From Variovorax sp. ZS18.2.2 (GTDB lineage Bacteria; Pseudomonadota; Gammaproteobacteria; Burkholderiales; Burkholderiaceae_C), in contig NZ_JANLNM010000003.1 in assembly GCF_024701975.1 (NCBI RefSeq), positions 578,840 through 642,839 on the forward strand: DNA of 64,000 nucleotides, written 5' to 3'. How positions within the stretch are numbered: the first letter of the stretch is position 1; every line of letters starts with the position of its first letter. The notes beneath the pieces are model-generated. The model was not told the DNA's origin, searched no databases, and saw nothing but the letters and a program-made list of their open reading frames with translations. Positions 46,363 through 55,396 of the stretch are shown here, piece by piece. Made by a program: the position numbers and the translations under genes.

Positions 46363-49300
46363 TCAACCGCCCGCGAAGCCAGGTGTTCGACCGAACACCT
46401 CGGGCTTGACGGCATCGGCCAAGGCTCCCGGTTTGGGTAATGCGCCGGGCAGCGCCGGGACGGCTCCAGTCATGCCTGCGGGGACTGCGCCACTCAACGC
46501 GTCGACGACCGAGGCCCCCATCGGACCCAAGGCCGCCCCCCCAGCTTGCGTTGCCATGCCAGTAGCGATCTGACCGGCTTGCCCAAGCAGCGCCTGAGCG
46601 CCACCTTGCTGAATGGCCTGAACCGCAGCCATCGCCTGTTGGGCAGTCCCCGCAATCTGGGCGACCTGACTCAGCGCGCCGGCCACGCCGCCAATACCCG
46701 CCAAGCCGGCCAATCCGCCTGCGGCGCCGGCAAGACCACCAGCGCCAGCCAGCAAGCCCGATGCGCCACCCGCAGCGCCTGCCATGCCGGCTATCGCGCC
46801 GCCAGCCCCCGCCAACAGGCCTGCCGCGCCACCGCCGGCCACATCTGCGCCACCGCCCGCCGCCGGCTTGACCGGCCACCGGTCGGGCTCGCCAAAGTAA
46901 CTGGCCTTGTCCCACGGGTCGCGCGGGTCCTTGCCGAACGTCACCTTGGCCGTCCCAATGGGCAAACCCGTGACCTTGGCAAAGCCATTGGCATCCAGTT
47001 TCCCGCTGTGTGTGCCGCCCTCGGAATCCACCACGGTGTAGTCCCCTTGTTTGACACCCTGGCGCTTCTCGCCACTGACCTTGACGTACTGGTGGTACAG
47101 ATCGAGTTGTCCCTTGGGCAGCTTCATGGGCTCGGGCAGTTTGGGCGACCCTTTGCTCTTGGGCCCCACCAGGCTGTGCACGGCCGCATGCTCGCGCCAG
47201 ATGCCGTTGGTGCCGCTCTCGATGCCCGAGGCATTCCAGCGCGTGTAGCTGGTGCCGCCGTTGATGAGCACTTCTTCCTTCGCCGTGATCGTGATCTTGT
47301 TGGCGTCGACCTTCACGTCCAGCTTGGCGATGACGTTGATGCAGTTCTTCAGCGCCGTGATGTCGATGTCGGCGGCCGCCGCGACCAAACGGATACCCTT
47401 GTCGAACGCAGCGATACGCACCGCCTCCTTGGCGCTGACCAGCAAGCTCTTGCCGGCCGCAATGCTGGTGTGCGCCCCGCTGGTGATCGCGTGGTGCTCG
47501 TTGCTCACCAGATGCGTGGAGCCGGCCGTGGTCGTCTCGATCCCTGCCGGACTGGCCAGGGTGAGATGCGGTTCGCTGAACTCGGGGAACTCGCCCTCGG
47601 CCTTGTTGCCGCCCGAACCCTTGATTGCATCGTTCTGCGCCTTCAGGCTCTTGGCCACCTCGTCCTGGTCGCCGGCTTCGTGCGCCTTGGCCTGCTGCGC
47701 CGCCTCACTCAAGCCCTCGTGCAGATCCCGTCCCTGCGTCAGGCGCTGCACGGTCTCGCCCATGTCGGTGATGTGCGCCTGTGCGTTGGGGCGGGCCTCG
47801 GTGCTGATGAGCAACCCGTCCTTGGCGCGGATTGCACCATGGCCATCGGTGCGCAGCTCGAAGCCCTGGCCGCGCAGGTCTTTGCGTCCCGCGTTGTCTT
47901 CGATGCGCGCGATATGGCCCAGGCTCAGGCTGGTGCTGTCGTGGTCGCTCTTGAGTTGCGCCTGAATCTTGCCCTGCGTGTCATCCAGAAGAAGGTGATT
48001 GCTCTTGCCCCCGGGCTCATTGCCCGAGCCTTCGGCGAGCTCTCGGCTGCGCAGGCCCATGAGCGCCTTCTGCCCCGGCAGCGACCACGGCGGCATGCGC
48101 TGGGCGTTGTAGACCACACCCATCACGACAGGATGGTCGGGGTTGCCGTCCAGGCACTGCACCACCACTTCGGAGCCCACGCGGGGGAACGACACCATGC
48201 CGGTTTCGCCGCCCGCCCAATTGCTCAGCACGCGCACCCAGGCCGAGCTTTTTTCGTCGTTCTGGCCTTCGCGATCCCAATGGAATTGGATTCTTATGCG
48301 CCCGTACTCGTCGGTGTGAATACTGCCCTCGCTGGCCGGCCCGACCACGGTGGCGGTCTGCGGCGCCAGTACGCGCTGCTCGACGCTGTGAAAGCCTCGG
48401 CCCGGACGCCAAGTGATGGTGCGGCGGCTGCAGGTGAAGCGGTTGTGGTATTCGGCGAGCTTGTCCGTCTCTTGCAGATAATTGTTATTGGCGGTGTGCT
48501 CGATCTCGACGATCAGGAATTCGCTCTCGGGTCCCGTGCCCGGAGTGCGGCCAAAGTGGTCCGCCAAACGGAAGTAGCGACCGGGCAACACGAAGCGGTT
48601 GTTGCCCTGGGACTCGAAGTGCTTGCCGTGGGCTTCAATCTCCTCGATGCGTAACCGGGCACGCGCATCGCCCTCACGGCTGGTCTTGAAGTGACGTGCG
48701 CCACCGTACTCGTGCACTTCGAGCTGAGGTACGTCACCCTGCTGGTTGCTGCTGGGCATCTCGGCGTGCTGCGGGCGCGGGCTCTTGAAGTCGAAGGCGC
48801 TGACGGCCGTTTGCGCCGAGACCAGTTCGCGCACCGCGCTCCACTGGCCGATGGCATCTTCTTCTTGCGCGCCACCTTCGTTCTGGAAGCGAATCTCCGG
48901 GGACGAACCGTCCACGGCCTTGGCAAGGGTGCTGTCGTCACACAGGTTGAGGGTGTGGCCTTCGGCCGAGTGCTCGTACCAGTAGCTGTAGCCGACAGCC
49001 TCCCAGCGCCGGTGCAGGTAGTTGTGGTCGCTCTCGCCGCCGGCCCCACCGCCCTGCACGGCCATCGTGTGGGGCGGGTCTTCGCCGCGCACGAACCACT
49101 CCCATTTGGGCAGCACGCCGTAGTCGTTGAAGATGGCCTCGGTCTGCGCGCGCAGCGTCTGGCGATGAAAGAGCCGGTTGTTCGCGCGCAGCCGCAGGTA
49201 CTTGAGCCACGGGCCGAGCCGAGCTTCGTAGAAGGCCAGATTGCCGTCGGTGCGCACGAGCCGGAACCCGAACACGATGCCGGTGAAATGGCGCAGCGTG

Positions 49301-49551
49301 CCATCGGGCCGCACGAGTTCGACGCAGAGCATCTTGCCCGCCAGGTCCTTCAGGGCCAGCGTTGCATTGCTGCTGAGCAGCCCGGCCGTGAATTCGAAAT
49401 CGCGCGACAGGCCTTCGGACGCTGCAAGCGTGTTGATCACGAGGTCGGCGCCTGCGGGCTGCCCGCCCTGGGGGAACGACAGCCGCAGCAATCGGTCGTG
49501 CTGGCGGCCGGCGACAAGCTCCGCCAAACTGCGACTCAACGGGCTGCTCAT
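46363..49551 (-). CDS. vgrG: Type VI secretion spike protein VgrG with C-terminal extensions
   Basis: 1062-residue T6SS spike. A gp27-like part (LVINTLAASEGLSRDFEFTA, IVFGFRLVRTDGNLAFYEAR, to about 400) is followed by a gp5/OB part (GSIHTDEYGRIRIQFHWDRE, SNWAGGETGMVSFPRVGSEV, GNPDHPVVMGVVYN), DUF2345 (about 680-830) and a transthyretin-like adaptor segment (about 850-930, GTHSGKLDANGFAKVTGLPI). The Gly/Ala-rich tail (about 935-1062) ends in FGRTPGFAGG. The adaptor and tail likely recruit the Rhs effector encoded next, which lacks its own PAAR. The start is ATG at 49551; a GTG three codons earlier is possible. No T6SS core genes are in the window. Confidence 0.93.
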   Translation of the reverse strand: MSSPLSRSLAELVAGRQHDRLLRLSFPQGGQPAGADLVINTLAASEGLSRDFEFTAGLLSSNATLALKDLAGKMLCVELVRPDGTLRHFTGIVFGFRLVRTDGNLAFYEARLGPWLKYLRLRANNRLFHRQTLRAQTEAIFNDYGVLPKWEWFVRGEDPPHTMAVQGGGAGGESDHNYLHRRWEAVGYSYWYEHSAEGHTLNLCDDSTLAKAVDGSSPEIRFQNEGGAQEEDAIGQWSAVRELVSAQTAVSAFDFKSPRPQHAEMPSSNQQGDVPQLEVHEYGGARHFKTSREGDARARLRIEEIEAHGKHFESQGNNRFVLPGRYFRLADHFGRTPGTGPESEFLIVEIEHTANNNYLQETDKLAEYHNRFTCSRRTITWRPGRGFHSVEQRVLAPQTATVVGPASEGSIHTDEYGRIRIQFHWDREGQNDEKSSAWVRVLSNWAGGETGMVSFPRVGSEVVVQCLDGNPDHPVVMGVVYNAQRMPPWSLPGQKALMGLRSRELAEGSGNEPGGKSNHLLLDDTQGKIQAQLKSDHDSTSLSLGHIARIEDNAGRKDLRGQGFELRTDGHGAIRAKDGLLISTEARPNAQAHITDMGETVQRLTQGRDLHEGLSEAAQQAKAHEAGDQDEVAKSLKAQNDAIKGSGGNKAEGEFPEFSEPHLTLASPAGIETTTAGSTHLVSNEHHAITSGAHTSIAAGKSLLVSAKEAVRIAAFDKGIRLVAAAADIDITALKNCINVIAKLDVKVDANKITITAKEEVLINGGTSYTRWNASGIESGTNGIWREHAAVHSLVGPKSKGSPKLPEPMKLPKGQLDLYHQYVKVSGEKRQGVKQGDYTVVDSEGGTHSGKLDANGFAKVTGLPIGTAKVTFGKDPRDPWDKASYFGEPDRWPVKPAAGGGADVAGGGAAGLLAGAGGAIAGMAGAAGGASGLLAGAGGLAGAAGGLAGLAGIGGVAGALSQVAQIAGTAQQAMAAVQAIQQGGAQALLGQAGQIATGMATQAGGAALGPMGASVVDALSGAVPAGMTGAVPALPGALPKPGALADAVKPEVFGRTPGFAGG

Positions 49552-50429
49552 CGAATGCACCCGTGCAGGAACGATCTCGCCACGACGTGGTTCATGCCGA
49601 CTCCCCTTTGGCTCTTGTGTTCAAGAAATGCCCGCAGTCAAACGCGTTGTCCGATTGCAGACGAGTGCATCGGGTCCGATCCTCGCCCGACTATATGAAG
49701 GTGATGTTGCCGTTTGACCGGTATTTCTTCACGCGTGGCGGGGGAGTTTTAGCGGGGCGACATTGCGAATAAGCCATTGGTTTTCTGATCAAGCAAGCCC
49801 GGTTGCCGGACATACTTTTGGCAGAGAACTCGCAGCCTTATCCTCGCCCTCCGAGTCGCCGCCGGATGCTGCGGGGTTAGCGCCCGCAGCGTGAAACCAA
49901 TCGACAGACACTGCTTCATGTGAGTCCGGCTGCGCCTCACCCACTTTCGGTGGAGCGCCCCCATCGGCCGGGGCGGGCGCACACCAGACATGATCCACTT
50001 CGCTAGGCTGCCTGCGCTTGAAGGAGGATCACCGGATACGGTGACCATGCTCTCAGTCTGCGTGCTCAGATGCACTGGAATACGCAACGAAGTTGCGCTT
50101 GCATGCACGGCCATTGGCGACGTTGCGCAGCCTCAAAAGCTTTGCTACATTTGGCGCCCCCGTTCCCCGAAGTTTCCGCAGCTACTGCGCAGGCAACTTT
50201 GGCGGCTGGCGCTCCCAGCGAAAGAGCGGGCTTCTTTACCTTTCTCTCTTTACCGATAGTTCTCTTACTGGATCGATTGCGGGTTCTCCCTTCGATCTGC
50301 CGGATCAACGTGGGCGGCCCCCCATCCGAGATCCTCGCTGGCTCGATATGGACGCATCCATTCGGCCAGAAAACCAGTAACTAGTAACTCGCTATGGGGG
50401 AGCGCCCCGAAGCATCTTCGGAAAAGCAC
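49552..50429. other. Gene-poor stretch between vgrG and the helicase module
   Basis: About 880 bases without a supported gene. It should contain the vgrG promoter (reading left). Short open frames on both strands (such as 49789-49998 on the minus strand) have some protein-like composition but no recognisable domain or ribosome-binding site; they may be remnants. A hairpin ccgaag-cat-cttcgg at 50407-50421 sits on the ribosome-binding region of the next gene. Confidence 0.4.
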
Positions 50430-50720
50430 ATGGTAAAGAAAATTCCCGACGCCCCACTGTCGCAGCACTCTGCTGTCGACCTGCACCACGGCAGTCGCAC
50501 AACGGAGCAACAAGCCCCGCAACAGTTCGTCCGGCTCAAGCAATTCATTGCCTTGATGGGTTGGTCGCGGTCAACTTATTACAACCGCGTTCAAGCGGGG
50601 CTCGTGCCAGCAGCACGCACCAACGGCCCCAGGACGCGTGGCTATTTCGCGAGCGAAGTGGTGGCGATCCAGCAAGCGCTGATGACCGACCCACCACGAT
50701 CCGAAGCCTGCCCCAAGTAG
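50430..50720 (+). CDS. Small HTH protein, AlpA/excisionase-like
   Basis: 96 residues with an AlpA/MerR-like helix-turn-helix: FVRLKQFIALMGWSRSTYYN, RVQAGLVPAARTNGPRTRGY, FASEVVAIQQALM. Such proteins act as excisionases or switch regulators of islands and phages. The ATG at 50430 has GGA upstream; the frame extends back to 50394. A small hairpin covers its ribosome-binding region. It is the first gene of the plus-strand module ending in the helicase and may control it or the integrase. Confidence 0.75.
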   Translation: MVKKIPDAPLSQHSAVDLHHGSRTTEQQAPQQFVRLKQFIALMGWSRSTYYNRVQAGLVPAARTNGPRTRGYFASEVVAIQQALMTDPPRSEACPK

Positions 50721-50731
50721 GCCGAGTCAGC

Positions 50732-50825
50732 GCCCCACTTCCAAGTGGGGCAAGCGACCAGCCGGTGATGGCTCGCGCCTTCTACCGCCGACAACCTAGA
50801 CGAGCAGCGGCCTGAAAACCGCTGC
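50732..50825. promoter_or_regulatory. Two hairpins in leader of the 50975 gene
   Basis: gccccactt-cc-aagtggggc (50732-50751, perfect 9-bp stem) and gcagcgg-8 bases-ccgctgc (50804-50825). They lie in a 254-base gap after the HTH gene. No U-runs follow, so their function (terminator, attenuator or protein site) is open. Confidence 0.55.
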
Positions 50826-50974
50826 CGCCGTCACCACTGTTGGTCCTTAGTTTGATCATGCCTGGGCCTTCGCCTATGGCAAGCGGCGAACCTACTTCAT
50901 TGCGACCTTGCTCTTAGGTACCGCGCAGGTGACCCCGAGCAAAACACCCCTCAAACATTCAGACAACAATCAAC

Positions 50975-51946
50975 ATGACCCAACACCCCTCTGGCAAGGC
51001 CCCCTTGCAGGTGACTGTTCCCTTCCCCTCAAAAACGCCGCCGTCCACCACGGTTGCACAGGACGCCATCACCCCGTTTCCCGCAGAAAGCGGCGTACTG
51101 ATGTTCGCGTACACGGCCGCCCTTCCCGTCGGCTACCTCAGCACTTTCACGATCCAGCAGGTACGCACCGGGCAGCCGATCGCAGGTGTGCCAGTCCAGC
51201 GCAGCGCGGTCGAAACGTTGTTCGCCGCCCGCAATCGCGTGCTGAGCCACGTCCAGGCTCAGTCGGCCTTGTTTTCTGCCCCCGCGAACGCGGCCGCACA
51301 CACGCTTCGCCATGTCGGCGAGCGTGAGTTCGACTGGGCACGCAGCGAAGGGCTGTATTGCGCAACGACCGGTATCGAACCGCGCACAGCAAAAGCGGTC
51401 ATGCAGCGCATCCCCCACCCGATCCCCATGCACATGTTCGAGGGCATCAGCCGACTGAACATGGAGGCCAAGCGCCTAAGCTGCTATGTGCTGATGTTCG
51501 CGCACTTCGACGACGAGGCCGATGCCATCCGCTTCCGGGATGTGACGAGCGAGCTCTTCGATGTTGCCGTCTGCGAACCCGATCCTGCCTATCCCGCAGC
51601 CTTCTCGATGCGCAATTCGGCAGTGGAGTCGGGGCTCCTTGTCGGCACTCAGGACATCATGGTGCAGGTGAGCGAGGACAACCGGCGCTCCCACTTCTCG
51701 ACCGAGCCCTTCATCGCGACCCAAGTCATCGACCGCGTGATCTGGAAGATGCGCAGCGACGGCGACTCGCTTACCAAGATCGGCATCGTCGTTGAGCTGA
51801 ACAAGTCGAATGTCAAACGCCATCTCGACAAGATGCGGGCGCCTCGTCAGTCCGATGTCAATGCAGACTGGCGCAAAACCTACGACGGCCTGTTCGACAT
51901 TCCTCCCCGAGGTGGCCGCCTCTTCGACATTCCGCCCAAAGACTAG
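50975..51946 (+). CDS. Unrecognised protein with C-terminal HTH and duplicated LFDIPP motif
   Basis: 323 residues, no family recognised. The N-terminal 60 residues are Pro/Thr/Ala-rich. The middle (FAYTAALPVGYLSTFTIQQV, HPIPMHMFEGISRLNMEAKR, LSCYVLMFAHFDDEADAIRF) looks globular. Near the C-terminus, DSLTKIGIVVELNKSNVKRH resembles a resolvase- or sigma-like helix-turn-helix. The protein ends with a tandem motif, LFDIPPRGGRLFDIPPKD, which may be a partner-binding tail. It lies between the HTH gene and another unknown gene, each behind its own palindromic leader. It is probably a DNA-binding part of the module. Confidence 0.75.
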   Translation: MTQHPSGKAPLQVTVPFPSKTPPSTTVAQDAITPFPAESGVLMFAYTAALPVGYLSTFTIQQVRTGQPIAGVPVQRSAVETLFAARNRVLSHVQAQSALFSAPANAAAHTLRHVGEREFDWARSEGLYCATTGIEPRTAKAVMQRIPHPIPMHMFEGISRLNMEAKRLSCYVLMFAHFDDEADAIRFRDVTSELFDVAVCEPDPAYPAAFSMRNSAVESGLLVGTQDIMVQVSEDNRRSHFSTEPFIATQVIDRVIWKMRSDGDSLTKIGIVVELNKSNVKRHLDKMRAPRQSDVNADWRKTYDGLFDIPPRGGRLFDIPPKD

Positions 51947-51983
51947 GCTGAGCGGCTGCCCCCCTGAGGTAGCCCTCCCGTTT

Positions 51984-52021
51984 GGCTCGCGTCCGGCGCC
52001 CCGCTACGCCGGACGCGAGCC
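51984..52021. promoter_or_regulatory. Strong stem-loop, perfect 15-bp stem
   Basis: ggctcgcgtccggcg, loop ccccgcta, cgccggacgcgagcc. It starts 38 bases after the stop at 51946. No U-run follows, so it is not a standard intrinsic terminator. Confidence 0.65.
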
Positions 52022-52092
52022 GTCTGGCAGGGATTGACTCGCTACAAGGGGCACCACCTCTCTCCACCCCCGGCAACTCGCTATTCGGGGGA

Positions 52093-52135
52093 GCGTTGCG
52101 GCATTTCGCGCGTTACCGCGCAACTTGCGCAACGC
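52093..52135. promoter_or_regulatory. Nested palindrome before the 52186 gene
   Basis: Outer arms gcgttgcg/cgcaacgc (52093-52100, 52128-52135) enclose inner arms gcgcg-ttac-cgcgc (52108-52121). It ends 50 bases before the ATG. The same outer-plus-inner layout occurs before the helicase gene. Confidence 0.5.
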
Positions 52136-52185
52136 CGCCGACCAGCCGATCACGACCTTCACGCCAACAAATTCAGATCATCATC

Positions 52186-53004
52186 ATGCTCAAACCCACC
52201 CGAGTCGATGCATTCGACCACGTCAAGCTTCGCCTCACAGGCCCTCTTTCGGCCGCGCAGCGCGCAGAACTGGAACTGCATTGCAGTCAACTCACGCACG
52301 AAGGCGTCGACGTTTCCTACGCGCCGAACTGGCCATATGTCCTTGAGGTGAGCCAGCCCCATGTCACCTTCTTTCCCACCTTGCTTCCGATGCTGGGCAC
52401 CGCCATCGCGGCCGAGCCGGCGGGCGCCGAAGTGGCCAGGGACTACACGACGCGCTTTCGCATCGAGGCCAACCGGATGCTGCGTTATTTCCTCCAGACC
52501 GTCACGCTGCGCCACGGCCCGCAGACGATCAAGAAGTTCAAGCAGTCGGTCTACTTTGGCCGTCGCGCACGCACGCGCCGCTTGGTCCTCTATGCAGACC
52601 GGCGTTCGAAGCTCTCGACGCCGTCCAAGGGCCAGTACTGCCTGCACACAGAAGTGCGACTGAAGGGAAGCCCCGTACTCCGCGCAGCGCAACTTGGCAC
52701 TGTCGCTGAATTTCACAACTTCGACTTCGATGGCTTCTGGGACCGGAACATGCGGTTCTGGGAATTTGGTTCCCGCAGCGCACTCGGCAAAAGCTTGAAA
52801 GGAAAGTCGACCAGCGACCAGGCCGTTCATGCGCGCGCCCGCAGGATGTTCAGCTCCAAGCGCTACCTCGTCGGCACGATGTTTGTGCTGCAAAAGGCGA
52901 TGGCGGCGAATCCTTCGATGATCCGCGCGCTCAACCAGATCAGCGCGAAAACCTGGGAGAAAAACGCGCGCAATGCAGCACTGAACGGGTTTCGCTCTGG
53001 CTAG
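52186..53004 (+). CDS. Unrecognised basic protein, possible replication-initiator relative
   Basis: 272 residues, basic, no certain family. The segment SVYFGRRARTRRLVLYADRR, then CLHTEVRLKGSPVLRAAQLG and DFDGFWDRNMRFWEF, recalls the G-x-R...Y-D-K...R-x-E-x-R pattern of phage or plasmid replication-initiation proteins of the Rep_trans / gene II type, but no full match can be claimed. The start at 52186 is the first ATG after the nested palindrome; the frame is open back to 51982 through hairpin DNA. Together with the HTH and helicase genes it suggests a DNA-processing module. Confidence 0.7.
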   Translation: MLKPTRVDAFDHVKLRLTGPLSAAQRAELELHCSQLTHEGVDVSYAPNWPYVLEVSQPHVTFFPTLLPMLGTAIAAEPAGAEVARDYTTRFRIEANRMLRYFLQTVTLRHGPQTIKKFKQSVYFGRRARTRRLVLYADRRSKLSTPSKGQYCLHTEVRLKGSPVLRAAQLGTVAEFHNFDFDGFWDRNMRFWEFGSRSALGKSLKGKSTSDQAVHARARRMFSSKRYLVGTMFVLQKAMAANPSMIRALNQISAKTWEKNARNAALNGFRSG

Positions 53005-53067
53005 CGCTACGCCCCTTTCCCCCTACTGGTATAGATACCAACTTTTTCTTGCTGCTTGTTGTGGTGA

Positions 53068-53281
53068 GCATCGAAAACACGTCTTTCTCTTGTCGTTTTC
53101 GATGCTTTTCATCAGGTTTGGCTCGTCAGCGCAATAGCCAAAACATTACAAATTTGGCATCGGCGCTATAGAGCCGAAAACGCTCTCATTTTCGGGCTCC
53201 GTTGTTCTCTGTATCTCACTGAAAACGGAACACCGATGCCTACGCGCAGCGACTCTCATCACGTATCCGATACAGAGTCGC
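53068..53281. promoter_or_regulatory. Cluster of four palindromes upstream of the helicase gene
   Basis: (1) gcatcgaaaac/gttttcgatgc, 53068-53078 and 53095-53105, perfect 11-bp stem. (2) gccaaa/tttggc, 53137-53142 and 53153-53158. (3) gagccgaaaa paired with ttttcgggctc, 53171-53180 and 53189-53199, one bulge. (4) gcgactct/agagtcgc, 53249-53256 and 53274-53281, enclosing gtatc-c-gatac. The last ends 28 bases before the helicase ATG. A control region or an origin are both possible. Confidence 0.6.
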
Positions 53282-53309
53282 AGCATGAGCCCTCTCTACC
53301 CGTATCGAC

Positions 53310-54866
53310 ATGAAGAAAATTAAGCTCTCAAAAGAGGCTCGGCGCATCGCCGAAGGCACCAGCCGATACGTCGAGGTTCAGGCATGTCCTGGCAGCGGGA
53401 AGACCACAGCAGCCACCGCCCGAGTCGCCCATCTCCTGCAAACGGATCGCGCATCCAAGGTCTTGGTCATCTCGCACTCCAATGCCACGGTCGAAAACTT
53501 CAAGGCTCGACTTGGTGATCTGGGCCTGGGCGATCACGCCGGCATTACGGTCCTGACCTGTCACGCCTGTGCACTCCGGGCCGCTGGAGGCGGTATCTCG
53601 GTCCCTACGGGTCTGGAGAGCGAGGCCTACGACGAGATGCTGCGCCAAGGTACGAAGGCTGTGAAGAAACGCGGTCAGGGCGCGGTGGATGCTGACCACC
53701 TGATCATTGACGAGTACCAGGACTGCAGCGCGCTCCAAATCAAGTTCATCGCGCAACTGGCTCGCCATGTGCAGTCGATGGTCGCGCTGGGCGACAGCAT
53801 GCAGGTTCTGTATGGGTTTGCCGGCGTCACCTACACGCCGCTGCAATCGGTGATCAAGGGAGTGAAAACGTTGCCTCTGTCCATCTCGTTTCGCTTGACC
53901 CGAGAGACCGCCGATCTGGCCGAAGCCCTTTCCAAGCCCATGAATGGCCCCGCCATCAAAACCAAGGCGACGGGCAAGCAGCCGAGGCGCCTCATCTCGG
54001 CGGACTCAACAACGATGGCGAAGCGCGTGGCCGCCAGCATCCGCAAGCTGATCGACCGAGGAGTGCCACCTTCTCACATTGCCGTGCTGGGCCGCAACCG
54101 CTCGACCGTCAGGCCCGTGGCGCAGGCGCTCCGGTCGGTGGAAGTGCCGTCCACCCTGCTCGGAGCCGGCTCCATGCTCGATGAGCGGTTGCTGCAACTG
54201 ATTCGGGTGGTCGATGCGGTCGAGCAGCATGTCCCCGACCCGTCGCTTGCCGCTGGTAGCGGTGACGGTGTGCGCGGACGCCGGGTGCGGTATCGCGATG
54301 AGCTTGGCCTTGTGTTTGAGGACGTGATCGGCACCAACGACCTGGGTGACGTGCGACGGTCCAAGCGGTGGGAGGCCTTCGTGTCTGAAACAGCCAAGGT
54401 GGCGGTGGCACAGTCTCGCCATCTGGAAACGCGCTATATGGGCTGCGTGCAGGCCTACCTGCGCCTGCTTGGTGGCATACGGGCCGACAGGGACCTGCGC
54501 GCCCACCTGAACGCTTGGCAGCCCATGTGCCGGGTATTTGGATCGGCCGCTGAACTGCATTCGCGCGTCATTCAGGACGTGGCGGGTGATGCGGTCACCG
54601 TCACAACCATCCACCAAGCCAAGGGCATGCAATGGGACTACGTGTTCGTGGTCGGAGTGACGGACGGCGTGCTGCCCGACAGCCGGAGCAAGTCGAAAGA
54701 GCAACTGGATGAGGAGCGCCGGCTTCTGTATGTAGCCGTGACGCGCGCCCGCCAGCGCGTATGGCTGCACCACGCCCCGATGTGGAGCCGACACGCGCGC
54801 CAGACGTTCACCAAGGAATCGCGCTTCATGACCAGCAAGGCCGTGAAAGCCGCACTACAGAAGTGA
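53310..54866 (+). CDS. Short UvrD/Rep-type SF1 helicase
   Basis: 518-residue superfamily 1A helicase. Motif I ACPGSGKTT (25-33), II IIDEYQDCS (132-140), III ALGDSMQVLYGF (159-170), IV SISFRLTRET (191-200), V TTIHQAKGMQWDYVFVVG (432-449), VI EERRLLYVAVTRAR (468-481) are all present, so it should be an active ATPase and translocase. It is much shorter than UvrD or Rep (about 700 residues) and has no nuclease domain. In size it resembles GajB of the Gabija defence system, but no GajA-type OLD nuclease is adjacent. It is last of the plus-strand module. Confidence 0.92.
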   Translation: MKKIKLSKEARRIAEGTSRYVEVQACPGSGKTTAATARVAHLLQTDRASKVLVISHSNATVENFKARLGDLGLGDHAGITVLTCHACALRAAGGGISVPTGLESEAYDEMLRQGTKAVKKRGQGAVDADHLIIDEYQDCSALQIKFIAQLARHVQSMVALGDSMQVLYGFAGVTYTPLQSVIKGVKTLPLSISFRLTRETADLAEALSKPMNGPAIKTKATGKQPRRLISADSTTMAKRVAASIRKLIDRGVPPSHIAVLGRNRSTVRPVAQALRSVEVPSTLLGAGSMLDERLLQLIRVVDAVEQHVPDPSLAAGSGDGVRGRRVRYRDELGLVFEDVIGTNDLGDVRRSKRWEAFVSETAKVAVAQSRHLETRYMGCVQAYLRLLGGIRADRDLRAHLNAWQPMCRVFGSAAELHSRVIQDVAGDAVTVTTIHQAKGMQWDYVFVVGVTDGVLPDSRSKSKEQLDEERRLLYVAVTRARQRVWLHHAPMWSRHARQTFTKESRFMTSKAVKAALQK

Positions 54867-55396
54867 GGCTGGCTTGATTGGAGTGGCCATCGCCGCAGGG
54901 GGCGTTAACAAGACCACGGAGCGGCAGGCGGTGCAGAACACCACGGACTCCGCTACCCCTGAATTTTTCCCTTTTTGCGGCTGCCTTTCCATCGGCAGCC
55001 CGGTGCGCCGGCCACCCTGATTGCCTACAGGAGCGTGGGCCGCTGGGGCTCCTTGCGATCCCGGTGGGCCTGAATGGCCTGAAACGCCGGATGCCGCATT
55101 TGCGCCTCGTCGGGCTGGTGCGGGAGGGGCGTGCTTGTGCGAAGCCCCGGTGGTCAATCCATGCCCGGACCAGCGTGTTGCCCAGCCGCGTATGGCCGCG
55201 TTCGATCAGGTCTATCGAGTTGGTCCCGTTAAAGTCTCGTTAAAAGCTAGGCAGGCGCACCGACACGAACTCCACCCTCGTGCCACTCAGCCGATCAAAC
55301 ACACAGTCCAGCCGCGAGCACACATGCGAACCTCGTCGCCCATAATCGACGACTTGCGACTTTCCTGCCGACCGCACCCGTCGGAACGCAGTTCCC
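54867..55396. other. Gene-free stretch with probable coding remnant
   Basis: About 530 bases without an intact gene. On the minus strand, 55025 to about 55240 reads as protein-like sequence split over two frames (LIERGHTRLGNTLVRAWIDH in one, DEAQMRHPAFQAIQAHRDRK followed by a stop in the other). This suggests a frameshifted gene end of unknown origin. Confidence 0.4.

Noticed and set aside
46546..48654. 702-codon plus-strand frame opposite vgrG
   Set aside because: Shadow of the VgrG frame; Ala/Arg/Val-rich without motifs.
49749..50114. 121-codon minus-strand frame upstream of vgrG
   Set aside because: Basic, no domain, and it competes with another minus-strand frame in the same place; not enough support for a gene.
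53310..54866. Gabija defence system (GajA-GajB)
   Set aside because: The helicase has GajB size, but the neighbouring genes lack an OLD/TOPRIM nuclease, so the system cannot be called.
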